Of a DNA stretch of 64,000 bases, positions 10,689-18,856 are shown piece by piece. Origin of the DNA: Oceanicoccus sp. (GTDB lineage Bacteria > Pseudomonadota > Gammaproteobacteria > Pseudomonadales > Dasaniaceae); contig NZ_JAQWFR010000030.1 of assembly GCF_029238675.1 (NCBI RefSeq), positions 1 through 64,000 on the forward strand, given 5' to 3'. The position numbers were made by a program, and so were the translations under genes. The notes under the pieces were generated by a model. The model was not told the DNA's origin, searched no databases, and was given only the letters and a program-made list of their open reading frames with translations. Within the stretch, counting starts at the first letter, position 1. The number at the start of each line of letters is the position of its first letter.

Positions 10689-10690
10689 AG

Positions 10691-12112
10691 CTATTCAGGA
10701 AAATTGGCTGTCGAATGGTCGGGCCGGGGTTTGTTGCGCGGGCGGCGACGCTTGATTTTTTTGTCTCTAATATTTTCTGTCATGGCCGCTCGCTGGTCAG
10801 GGCTGCGATTTTGGTAGTCGGTCCACCACTGGCCTAAATTACCGGTTTCTTCACCGGCCTGCTCTCTCAATAGCAGGAAGTCATAGGCCGCACGGAAGCG
10901 ACGGTTCTCCATTAACTGCTCGGCCTTGCGACCGCCGCGACGGGGCAGGCGTAATTGCATTTCCCAAATTTCGCGCATGGGCATACCAAAGCGCTTGGGG
11001 ATAGAGGTGCACTGCTGCTGCATAGACATCACTTCTTGTGCTGCCTGGTGCATGGCAGGCACTGCGGGTACACCTTCTTTGATTAGCTGTTGCTGACGCT
11101 CGTTAACAGCAGGCCATAGCAAGGCCGCATAAATAAAGGCGGGGGTTACCGGCTTACCCTGGCGAATACGCGTATCGGTATTTTTTAAAGCCTGCATCAC
11201 CAGGGTGTGGTAATGATCCTGCTCCAGATAGGGTTGTATTTGCGGAAACAGCGGTTCGAATAAGCCAAACTCTTGCATCAATTCATAAACGTCCACACCC
11301 TTACCCGACATAAAGAGCTTGAGCACTTCATCAAACATTCTTGCGGCGGGTATATCCGCCAGCGACGGTGCCAGGTCATAAATGGGGTCGGCGGTTTCCT
11401 GCTCAATATCGAAATCCAGCTTGGCGGCAAAGCGCACGACCCGCAGCATTCTGACCGGGTCTTCCCGGTAGCGGGTTTCCGGGTCGCCAATCACGCGGAT
11501 AATTTTATCTTCAAGGTCGCGCAGGCCATCGGTGTAATCGTAGATGGCAAAATCCGCGGTGGTGTAATAAAGGGCGTTGATAGTCAGGTCGCGGCGAATG
11601 GCATCCTCTTCTACGGTACCAAAAACGTTGTCCCGCAACAGCATGCCGTTTTTAGAGCGAGCTGATTGCTGGTTCCTGGGACGCTTGCCCTTGATGCTTT
11701 CTTCGGTTTGTTCATGAGTACCGCGAAATGTAGTGACTTCGATAACTTCACGACCAAAGCGCACATGTACTATCTTAAAGCGACGACCAATAATGCGAGA
11801 GCTGCGGAACAGCTTGTTAACTTGCTCCGGGGTCGCATCCGTAGCGATATCAAAGTCCTTGGGGCGCCCACCCAATAATAAATCCCTAACACCACCACCC
11901 ACCAGAAAGCCCTCATAGCCGGCTTTATGCAAGATGCTCATTACTCTTAGGGCAGCTTCACTTATATGCTTGCGGGAAATACTGTGATGATCGCGGGGGA
12001 TAATGTGGGGGTCAATAGAGGCTGGGTCAGTCGGATCAATATCACCGGAAGCACTGCCCCGGCCGAGCACACCTTTGACTCGCTTGATTGCGTTGGAAAA
12101 CAGCTTTGCCAT
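10691..12112 (-). CDS. pcnB: poly(A) polymerase I
   Basis: Adds 3' poly(A) tails to RNA, promoting exosome-like decay; it is also the first gene of the pcnB-folK-dnk-panB-panC run. 473 residues. The nucleotidyltransferase core GGGVRDLLLGGRPKDFDIAT is clear (G-G-x-V-R-D and D-x-D), followed by RRFKIVHVRFG and DAIRRDLTINALYY. The C-terminus is a basic RNA-binding tail (KKIKRRRPRNKPRPD). Its immediate upstream region holds the two CrcZ-like RNA units, so read-through from sigma-54 promoters could reach it. Confidence 0.95.
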   Translation of the reverse strand: MAKLFSNAIKRVKGVLGRGSASGDIDPTDPASIDPHIIPRDHHSISRKHISEAALRVMSILHKAGYEGFLVGGGVRDLLLGGRPKDFDIATDATPEQVNKLFRSSRIIGRRFKIVHVRFGREVIEVTTFRGTHEQTEESIKGKRPRNQQSARSKNGMLLRDNVFGTVEEDAIRRDLTINALYYTTADFAIYDYTDGLRDLEDKIIRVIGDPETRYREDPVRMLRVVRFAAKLDFDIEQETADPIYDLAPSLADIPAARMFDEVLKLFMSGKGVDVYELMQEFGLFEPLFPQIQPYLEQDHYHTLVMQALKNTDTRIRQGKPVTPAFIYAALLWPAVNERQQQLIKEGVPAVPAMHQAAQEVMSMQQQCTSIPKRFGMPMREIWEMQLRLPRRGGRKAEQLMENRRFRAAYDFLLLREQAGEETGNLGQWWTDYQNRSPDQRAAMTENIRDKKIKRRRPRNKPRPDHSTANFPE

Positions 12113-12300
12113 ATAACTTTAATCTGCCCTTGTAGGCCCTTAAGGCTCCGGTATAAAACGATGACTGAACAAAGTGGCGGATAGTACCACATATACACTG
12201 CAAGCCTAGCGCAAGCTCATCGCTTAATTCCAGGCAGCGCAAAGCTATGTCAGGAAATTATTAATACAACAAGGGTAGATAAAGAGGTTCAGATTGAATT

Positions 12301-12404
12301 GAGCTGCTTAGAGGGAGCTGGGTAATGATGAAGGGAAAACATATGCTTTCCCCCATCCAGGTCTCATATTTTTTATTATTATTTTTGTATTTTTTTATTA
12401 TTGC
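12301..12404 (-). ncRNA. CrcZ-like regulatory RNA, copy 1 (3' end undefined)
   Basis: Predicted Hfq/Crc-sequestering RNA. The 5' end is placed about 12 bases downstream of the sigma-54 -12 element. The transcript would begin with an A-rich leader carrying AATAATAA and AATAATAATAA, which fit the AAnAAnAA catabolite-activity motif. A hairpin follows: GATGGGGGAAA pairs with TTTCCCTTCATC (12327-12357). The segment AGACCTGGATGGGG is shared exactly with copy 2. Location between cbrB and pcnB is the established crcZ position in Pseudomonas. I see no clear terminator; CrcZ of P. aeruginosa is about 400 nucleotides, so the end may lie further towards pcnB. Confidence 0.72.
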
Positions 12405-12414
12405 TCTTGAGCAT

Positions 12415-12430
12415 AGCAGTTATCGTGCCA
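12415..12430 (-). promoter_or_regulatory. sigma-54 promoter of CrcZ-like copy 1
   Basis: Minus strand reads TGGCACGATAACTGCT. The GG of the -24 box and the GC of the -12 box have the canonical spacing of TGGCACG-N4-TTGCW. Only the first T of the TTGC box deviates. Confidence 0.85.
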
Positions 12431-12502
12431 AAAAATAATATCACCACAGAACAATGACTTATGGCTACATCTTTGAATCGACAGTGTGAGCTTTGACCTC
12501 TT

Positions 12503-12551
12503 TGTTACAGATAGCCACGGCAATTGTTACACCACTACCTTATCAGTAACA
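12503..12551 (-). promoter_or_regulatory. CbrB upstream activator site of copy 1
   Basis: TGTTAC (12525-12530), 15 bases, GTAACA (12546-12551) form an inverted repeat. A further TGTTAC half-site sits at 12503-12508. The palindrome centre is about 134 bases upstream of the predicted start site. TGTTAC/GTAACA palindromes are the reported CbrB target type in Pseudomonas. The assignment to CbrB is inference from this and from location. Confidence 0.72.
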
Positions 12552-12700
12552 GTTAAATGACTATTTATAGCTCCTTAAAACCTGTCGCTATCAAATTAGA
12601 ATTTGTGTGAATATTTCGCAATATCGTCAGTAATATAAGAATTATAAATTCAAAAGATAATTAAGGGCACACATTGAAGGAAATAAATTAAGGCAAGTTT

Positions 12701-12808
12701 GTAAGTAAGTTGTGGGGAGGAGGGATAAATTGATGAGGGAAGATAACTCTTCCCCATCCAGGTCTCTTTACTTTTATTATTATTATGATAAATATTATTC
12801 TTATTGTG
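12701..12808 (-). ncRNA. CrcZ-like regulatory RNA, copy 2 (3' end undefined)
   Basis: Second unit, upstream of copy 1 on the same strand. The predicted leader contains AATAAGAATAA and AATAATAATAA (AAnAAnAA motifs). Then comes AGACCTGGATGGGG and a hairpin in which GATGGGGAAGA pairs with TCTTCCCTCATC (12732-12758). The downstream C-rich CCCTCCTCCCC differs from copy 1. The paralogue relation to copy 1 is evident from the order and spacing of every part. The 3' end is unknown and could extend to the activator site of copy 1. Confidence 0.72.
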
Positions 12809-12818
12809 CATATGTAAT

Positions 12819-12834
12819 AGCATGCACCATGCCA
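12819..12834 (-). promoter_or_regulatory. sigma-54 promoter of CrcZ-like copy 2
   Basis: Minus strand reads TGGCATGGTGCATGCT. GG and GC are in exact -24/-12 register. It lies exactly 404 bases from the copy 1 promoter. Confidence 0.83.
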
Positions 12835-12906
12835 ACTTTTTATTTCCTTTAATATCAACAAGTTAGATCTTATAAATGATTAATCAAGGTGCCCTAAACA
12901 AGTAAA

Positions 12907-12955
12907 CGTTACCATTCAACTCGGGTTTTGTTACTAGAACCTATTACAAGTAACG
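12907..12955 (-). promoter_or_regulatory. CbrB upstream activator site of copy 2
   Basis: TGTTAC (12929-12934), 15 bases, GTAACG (12950-12955), plus a half-site CGTTAC at 12907-12912. The three half-sites have the same spacing as in copy 1 (22 bases between the direct ones, 15 inside the palindrome). The site begins only 24 bases from the cbrB stop codon. Confidence 0.7.
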
Positions 12956-12978
12956 GTGAACCCTGGATTTAGCGACTG

Positions 12979-14400
12979 TTACGAAGCAGACTTGGCGCCT
13001 TTCTTACGGGGGATGCCCAGGCGCTGACGACGCTCCCAGAGGCATTTTCGGCTAACACCGAGTTTGCGAGCCAATTCGGTTTCACTCATTGAGTCCTGAT
13101 GCTCCAGTACAAAGCGCTGGAAATAATCTTCCAGGGACAGGTCATCCTGCTGCGTATCATCACCCAGTGGCTCGGTGGACGTAGCACCGGTGACGGGGGC
13201 AACGATAGGGCGCTTGCTGCGAATCTGTGTCACATTGACCAACTCCAGGTCGATATTGAGCAAGTCGTTTTCTATAACCCCGTTGTCGCCCAGGATAACA
13301 GCACGCTCAATAACATTTTCCAGTTCACGGACATTACCGGGCCAGGTATAAGTGGTAATCGCCTGAATGGCTTTGGGGGAGAAGGTGGCTACCGGCTTAT
13401 TGAGCTCAATACAACGGCGCTCCAAAATACTCTCTGCCAATTCAAGGATATCCTTGCCCCGATCGCGCAATGGCGGCAGCACTAACTGCATAACATTAAT
13501 GCGGTAATACAAATCCGGGCGGAATTGGTTTTCCTGGGCCAGGGTTTTAAGGTCTCTGTGGGTGGCACAGATTAAGCGCACATCAACTTTGCGGGATTCT
13601 ACTGAGCCAATACGGCGGATTTCATCTTCCTGGATAAATCGCAGCAACCGCGCCTGGGCTTCAAGGGGAAGCTCGCCAATTTCATCGAGAAATAAAGTAC
13701 CACCATCCGCAGCTTCAATTAAACCCATACGGTTGGTGTTAGCGCCAGTAAACGCGCCCTTCTCATAGCCGAATAATTCTGATTCGATCAGGGTCTCGGG
13801 AATTGCCGCGCAATTAACACTGATAAAAGGCTGCTCTGTGCGATGACTATAGGCATGGATGGCCTTGGCGACCAACTCTTTACCGGTACCGGTTTCACCA
13901 TGTACCAGCACCGTAGCCTCGGTCGGCGCGGCCTTATTGATATGCTCATACAGTTTAATCATTGACTGGCAGTTACCAATCATGCCGCCCAGATGTGAGT
14001 GCCCACGTTTCGCCGCAGAAGTACGCTGTTCTTTGGGGGTGCTTTGCGGGGAGTGATTGGCAATAATTGCAGCTACGGCATCCAGCATTTCATCGTGGTC
14101 AAAGGGTTTGGCAATATAGTCAACCGCACCACTTTTCATAGAGTCGACCGCTGAGCGCAGGCTGGCATAGCTGGTCATGACCAGGACGGGGACATCACCG
14201 GCGGGCTTAATTAAGTCGGTGCCAGCGGCCCCAGGCAGGCGCAAGTCGCTGATAATTAGATCAAAACTGCTAAGATCAAAGTTATCCAGAGCCTCGTTAA
14301 CCGCCCCGGCTTCACTCACTTCATATTCATGACGCTCTAAGAGTTTTCGCAACGCGCTACGGATCACCGTTTCGTCTTCAACAATTAGAATTTTTTCCAT
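12979..14400 (-). CDS. cbrB: NtrC-family response regulator CbrB
   Basis: Sigma-54 activator and partner of CbrA. 473 residues. Receiver domain at residues 1-115 with the phospho-acceptor D52 and K98. The AAA+ domain has Walker A GETGTGKE (168-175), the sigma-54 contact loop GAFTGA (215-220) and Walker B GGTLFLDEIGEL. A Fis-type helix-turn-helix closes the protein (TELARKLGVSRKCLWERRQR). In Pseudomonas CbrB activates crcZ and catabolic genes when the carbon source is poor. Here the two sigma-54 units directly downstream fit that role. The gene is separated from cbrA by 165 bases. Confidence 0.94.
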   Translation of the reverse strand: MEKILIVEDETVIRSALRKLLERHEYEVSEAGAVNEALDNFDLSSFDLIISDLRLPGAAGTDLIKPAGDVPVLVMTSYASLRSAVDSMKSGAVDYIAKPFDHDEMLDAVAAIIANHSPQSTPKEQRTSAAKRGHSHLGGMIGNCQSMIKLYEHINKAAPTEATVLVHGETGTGKELVAKAIHAYSHRTEQPFISVNCAAIPETLIESELFGYEKGAFTGANTNRMGLIEAADGGTLFLDEIGELPLEAQARLLRFIQEDEIRRIGSVESRKVDVRLICATHRDLKTLAQENQFRPDLYYRINVMQLVLPPLRDRGKDILELAESILERRCIELNKPVATFSPKAIQAITTYTWPGNVRELENVIERAVILGDNGVIENDLLNIDLELVNVTQIRSKRPIVAPVTGATSTEPLGDDTQQDDLSLEDYFQRFVLEHQDSMSETELARKLGVSRKCLWERRQRLGIPRKKGAKSAS

Positions 14401-14565
14401 TAGTGAGTGCCTTTCAATATCTCTTTAAAATTCAACAACTTAGGCCAAGGGCGTATTGTTTGCCGTGAACGCCGTGGGTATCTCGGTAACATAACCCTTC
14501 TACCCATTTTAATCTAGTGACAGAGTAACAAAAAAGCACTAATCCCTGGAATATGGGCCGGCGGG

Positions 14566-17526
14566 TCAGCCCTGCTGATGATGGTAAAGCCGCAGGGTAA
14601 AACGGGTACCGCCATGCTCTGGATCAGCGGGGCTTTCGACACTGATACTGCCGTTAAGGTCATCAACAATGCTATATACCAGCGACAGGCCAAGCCCCGT
14701 GCCCTCACCCGCTTCTTTGGTGGTAAAGAAAGGGTCAAAGATCTGCTCCTGGTGTTCCTTGCTAATACCGCTGCCGCGATCAGTGACGTTGATATAGACC
14801 TTTTGGTTGCGCAGCTCGGTATCCACAATCACGGCACTCTGCTCAGGGCTGGCGTCCCGAGCATTGCTAAGCAGATTAACAAAAACCTGCAACAAACGCT
14901 GGCTATCAGCAATCGCATAAAGCTCATCATCACAATGGTTTTCAAAACGAACTTGCCTGGCTGCTTTGTTCAGGTGCAATAAATGAATCGCTTCTTCAAC
15001 ACAGGATTTGATATGGACGGGGCCTAATTCATTGTTGGCATTCTCACCACCAGAGTGAGCAAAGTTCACCAGCGTTTGCACAATTTTAGACACTCTGTCG
15101 GTCTGCACTAAAATTTCCCGGCCGGTTTCAAGGCTCTCGGGGTTGTCGGTGTCATAGCGAAGGTTTTGTGCCAGGCAGGCAATACCGGTAACCGGGTTGC
15201 CAATTTCATGGGCCACCCCTGCCGCCAAACGGCCAATTGAAGCCAGGCGTTCGCTGTGCATCAACTCATCTTCCAGCATTTGCACATCAGTGGTGTTCTC
15301 TAGCACGATCACTCGGCCATCCGTCGCCCCCTCTTCAGCACCCACTAAAGTTTTATGTAAATTAAACCAATAACTGCTACCGGCCCCTTCATAATGCTGC
15401 TTATATAAATGGGGCTGGGGCATTTGCAGAAAATCACTCAGCAAGTCACCCCAGGGCTTAGGTAAACTGCGAAGGTTTGAGCCAATCACATCAAAGGTAC
15501 TGATGCCGGTAAATTCCGCAATGGCGTTATTCCACATTAAAATTTCACCGTCTTCACCTAACGAGCAAACCCCAACCGGTAAATTCTGTAAGGTCTGCCG
15601 GTGGTAGCGTCGAAGATTATCCAGGTCCACCGCCAGGCCGGTAAGGTGTGTTTTGTAGTTTTCCAACTGTACTTCTATTAAGTTAATATCTTCGCCGCTA
15701 CTACCATTGCTACTAGTTGCATAGGGTAGTAATTGGTTAACCATATCGTGAGCCACTGAAGGCCCCAACAAACCTGACAGGTTTGCCTCGACGCGATAAC
15801 GCAAACGTCGCAGGGCAAAGGGCCGACTCTCATCATCAGGCATCTGCATATCATGCAGGGCCCGGTCGACTTCGCGCTGGGCAGTACGGGCACCTAAAGC
15901 GGTGGCCAACTGGTCTTTCATCTGCTCTGGATTTTGCACGCTGAGCAGGCGCCGCATTGGGCGGTTAAGGTCATCGGTGGCGCAGACTTCTGCGGCGTTT
16001 TTTTCTGCCTCGGAGGTTGAGGTCAGTAGCGATACCACAACGAACACCAGCATATTCATACCCAGGGAAACAATGGTGGCGGCAGTCCATAGGTCGTCAT
16101 AGACCAGGTTGAAATATAATTTACCAATAAAGGCAGGATCAAAGGTGGTGATAATGGGTAGCAGCAAGGTTACAAACCAAATCACGAAACCGGTAATCAA
16201 ACCGGCGATAAACCCATTGCGATTAGCCCCCTGCCAATAGAGTGCGGCCAGGACGCCAGGGAAAAATTGCAAGGTGGCAATAAACGCCGCCAAACCGAGA
16301 CTGGACAAAGCTTCACGCCCGGCAATAAAACGGTAAAAGCCATAGCCCGTTAAAATAATCAATACGATCAGTATGCGGCGTATCCATAATAACCAGCGGT
16401 AGATATCGCGGTCTGTGCTGGGACGGTAAACCGGTAAAATCAGGTGCTTTAAACACATAGAGGCCAGTGCCAGGGTGGTGACTATCATCGCGCCACTGGC
16501 AGCTGACAGCCCACCGATATAAACCAGGATTGCCAAAGCGGATGACTCCAATTCAACACCGATAGCCAAGGTAAAGTATTCCGGCGGAATCACGGTTTCC
16601 AATTTAAAACCGGCCCATAAAATGGGCAACACCGGCAAACTCATTAGCATTAAAAATAAGGGCACCCCCCAGCTAGCTATCTGCATAGCTTTGACGTTGG
16701 GGTTTTCGGCAAAAATCATATGAAATAAATGTGGCATGACCACAGCAGCTGAGAAAAAAATCAGCAAAAGCGCACGGGAAGAATCCTCACGCATTGGAAA
16801 GTTAAGCAATGAAACAATTTGCGGGTTAGCCGTCAGCCACCGGTCCATTCCTTCAAAACCACCAAACACCTGGTACACCGCAGCAACACCAACCACCAAC
16901 ATAGCGATTAATTTAATCACTGATTCAAAAGCAATGGCTGCCACTAAACCATTATGACGTTCATGGGCGGTCAGGTGTCTGGAACCAAACGAAATGGCAA
17001 AAAGACAAATAGCCAGACAAAAAACAAACGCCAGCATATTGTGCCGGGTTTCCTGGGTAAACAGTTCTTCGCCATTGGAGCTGATTGTGGTGAGGATATG
17101 CAGGCTATCGGTTACCGCCTGTATTTGTAATGCCAATAATGGCCAGACCGCCAACACCATACACAAGGTAATTAATGACCCTGCCCACTGGGTACGGTAG
17201 CGAAAAGTGAGCACATCAGCCAGGGAGCTATGTAAGTAGGTTCTGGCAATACGCAAGATGGGTAACAGCAATAGCGGCGCAAAAATAAACGTGCCGGCCA
17301 CACCCAAATAATAAGAAAGAAAACCATAGCCATATTCATGGGCCAAGCCCACCACACCGTAGACAGCCCAGGCACTGGCAAACACGCCCAGCGATAACAC
17401 ATAGGTTAAGGGATGACGAATGAGCTGTTCAGGAATCAAGCCGCGATCTGCAATATGGGCAATACCAAAGAGCAGCAGTAAGTATCCGAGGCCAATCAGG
17501 AATAACTGGGATAACTCAAAGCTCAT
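14566..17526 (-). CDS. cbrA: sensor histidine kinase CbrA with SLC5-type transporter domain
   Basis: 986 residues. The first 520 or so form a sodium/solute-symporter-like membrane domain with more than ten hydrophobic segments. A linker (STAC-like) follows, then a PAS domain at about 640-755, and the HisKA box GVAHEIGNPVTG with its histidine near residue 770. The HATPase boxes are VNLLSNARDA, DRGSGI, DPFFTTK and GTGLGLSLVYSI. I chose the ATG at 17526 because the protein then begins MSFELSQLFLIGLGYLLLL, directly hydrophobic; the frame stays open 25 codons further up, inside cbrX. An AAGGA lies about 12 bases upstream. The start overlaps the end of cbrX by 11 bases, suggesting translational coupling. 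Confidence 0.94.
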   Translation of the reverse strand: MSFELSQLFLIGLGYLLLLFGIAHIADRGLIPEQLIRHPLTYVLSLGVFASAWAVYGVVGLAHEYGYGFLSYYLGVAGTFIFAPLLLLPILRIARTYLHSSLADVLTFRYRTQWAGSLITLCMVLAVWPLLALQIQAVTDSLHILTTISSNGEELFTQETRHNMLAFVFCLAICLFAISFGSRHLTAHERHNGLVAAIAFESVIKLIAMLVVGVAAVYQVFGGFEGMDRWLTANPQIVSLLNFPMREDSSRALLLIFFSAAVVMPHLFHMIFAENPNVKAMQIASWGVPLFLMLMSLPVLPILWAGFKLETVIPPEYFTLAIGVELESSALAILVYIGGLSAASGAMIVTTLALASMCLKHLILPVYRPSTDRDIYRWLLWIRRILIVLIILTGYGFYRFIAGREALSSLGLAAFIATLQFFPGVLAALYWQGANRNGFIAGLITGFVIWFVTLLLPIITTFDPAFIGKLYFNLVYDDLWTAATIVSLGMNMLVFVVVSLLTSTSEAEKNAAEVCATDDLNRPMRRLLSVQNPEQMKDQLATALGARTAQREVDRALHDMQMPDDESRPFALRRLRYRVEANLSGLLGPSVAHDMVNQLLPYATSSNGSSGEDINLIEVQLENYKTHLTGLAVDLDNLRRYHRQTLQNLPVGVCSLGEDGEILMWNNAIAEFTGISTFDVIGSNLRSLPKPWGDLLSDFLQMPQPHLYKQHYEGAGSSYWFNLHKTLVGAEEGATDGRVIVLENTTDVQMLEDELMHSERLASIGRLAAGVAHEIGNPVTGIACLAQNLRYDTDNPESLETGREILVQTDRVSKIVQTLVNFAHSGGENANNELGPVHIKSCVEEAIHLLHLNKAARQVRFENHCDDELYAIADSQRLLQVFVNLLSNARDASPEQSAVIVDTELRNQKVYINVTDRGSGISKEHQEQIFDPFFTTKEAGEGTGLGLSLVYSIVDDLNGSISVESPADPEHGGTRFTLRLYHHQQG

Positions 17527-17728
17527 TGGAGGACTTTTCCTTTTCGTTAATGGCGTTTTGACGGCGCTCGTAACGGCGGATGCTCCACCAGACAAATACA
17601 ATGGTGATTAACCATAATTGATAGGGGCGATACCAAGCGGTTCCCCCTTGCGTTACCCACTCTTGAATCGATGGGGAGAACACAAAAATAACCAGCAGTA
17701 ATAATAATAAGCTAGGGCTAATATGCAT
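17516..17728 (-). CDS. cbrX: CbrX-like small membrane protein
   Basis: 70 residues with two hydrophobic segments: LLLLLLVIFVF at about 7-17 and LWLITIVFVWW at about 38-48. The tail is short, charged and Arg/Glu rich. Its stop codon lies inside the cbrA start region (11-base overlap). Pseudomonads carry a similar small gene, cbrX, overlapping cbrA and needed for its translation. Identification rests on position, size and topology rather than on clear sequence motifs. Confidence 0.75.
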   Translation of the reverse strand: MHISPSLLLLLLVIFVFSPSIQEWVTQGGTAWYRPYQLWLITIVFVWWSIRRYERRQNAINEKEKSSNEL

Positions 17729-17803
17729 GATTGCTTAAGACTCTAAGGCTGTGGATGGAGATAACGGGATAGTACGCAAGGGAATAGGAAGTTGCAAAAA
17801 GAT

Positions 17804-17905
17804 CGTCATTCCCGCGAAGGCGGGAATCCAGCCTGCGTGCTTATGCTGTTATTTCCGCTAAAGCGGAAATTGACAGCACTGGATTCCCGCCTTCGCGGGA
17901 ATGAC
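17804..17905. repeat. dispersed palindromic element, copy E (full length), overlapping the gluQ 3' end
   Basis: 102 bases, same orientation as copy B. The right arm and central palindrome (17858-17905) are read in frame as the last 16 codons and stop of gluQ on the minus strand. Confidence 0.9.
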
Positions 17906-18781
17906 GGACTGCGGAAGGCCCAGCACTCCCGGAATATCATCAACCGACCAATGCTCTACAGCCCACGCCACAATATGATTAACCTGCTGGCATAATTCTT
18001 CTGGAGGCAATGCCTGTTTTAAAAACGCCAGTGCCACACATAAATTCTTGCACGCTTCCCGGCTATCAAGCGGCGCCGCAAAGGTCTGCTTACTTAGCTT
18101 GTCGCCCTGCTCATTGGTGATCACCGGAAAATGCAGATAATCGGGTGTGGTATAAGCCATCACCTGCTGTAAATAAATTTGCCTTGGCGTTGAGTCCAGT
18201 AAATCCGAACCGCGCACCACATGGCTTACACCCTGATAAGCGTCATCAACCACTACTGCTAATTGATAGGCAAAAAAACCATCTTTGCGCTGCAATACCA
18301 CATCCCCGACTTCGCGCTCTAGCTGTTGGGAAAAGCGCCCCTGAATCTCATCATCAAAAGCGACGGCCTTATCCTCGACCTGTAAACGCAAGGCAAAATC
18401 ATGATCCCGTGGTGGAGTCACACACCCCCTGCATTGACCTTGGTAAACACCGTTACTGCCTTGAAGGTCACTGCGAGAACAAGTGCAATAAAAGGCTTTA
18501 TTGGCTAGCAATAAATCATTAATCACCTGCCGGTAGGCATCGTGCCGCTGACTTTGCCACAGCACTTCACCATCCCACGTTAAACCGTGATCTTCCAGGC
18601 TTTGCAAAATAGCAGATGCCGCCCCGGGCATTTCACGGGGAGGGTCCAGGTCTTCCATTCTAACGAGCCATTGACCCTGACTCGCCCTGGCATGCAAATA
18701 GCTGGCAAGGGCAGCAATCAATGAACCTATATGTAACAGGCCGGTGGGCGAAGGAGCAAAGCGGCCGATATAGCGGGACAT
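17858..18781 (-). CDS. gluQ: glutamyl-Q tRNA(Asp) synthetase with a repeat-derived C-terminus
   Basis: Attaches glutamate to queuosine in the anticodon of tRNA-Asp; a paralogue of the GluRS catalytic core. 307 residues from the ATG at 18781, giving MSRYIGRFAPSPTG with the HIGS-type signature LLHIGS. An earlier ATG (18787) and a GTG (18796) are in frame, but they sit just behind the dksA terminator T-tract and the shorter form matches the family. Zinc ligands CTC, Y and C are visible around YCTCSRSD and YQGQCRGC. The KLSKQ motif is present (GDKLSKQTFAAP). The last 16 residues, SVIPAKAGIQCCQFPL, are translated from the palindromic element. The gene follows dksA, a common gammaproteobacterial pair. 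Confidence 0.93.
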   Translation of the reverse strand: MSRYIGRFAPSPTGLLHIGSLIAALASYLHARASQGQWLVRMEDLDPPREMPGAASAILQSLEDHGLTWDGEVLWQSQRHDAYRQVINDLLLANKAFYCTCSRSDLQGSNGVYQGQCRGCVTPPRDHDFALRLQVEDKAVAFDDEIQGRFSQQLEREVGDVVLQRKDGFFAYQLAVVVDDAYQGVSHVVRGSDLLDSTPRQIYLQQVMAYTTPDYLHFPVITNEQGDKLSKQTFAAPLDSREACKNLCVALAFLKQALPPEELCQQVNHIVAWAVEHWSVDDIPGVLGLPQSVIPAKAGIQCCQFPL

Positions 18782-18797
18782 AAACATTACCGTCACA

Positions 18798-18837
18798 CAA
18801 AAAGAAACGGGAGAGCCCAGTAATGGACTCTCCCGTT
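18798..18837 (-). terminator. rho-independent terminator after dksA
   Basis: aacgggagag (18806-18815) pairs with ctctcccgtt (18828-18837) around a 12-base loop. On the minus strand it is followed by TTTCTTTTTG. It separates dksA from gluQ. Confidence 0.9.
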
Positions 18838-18856
18838 ATTACGTTAGCAGCAGGAC

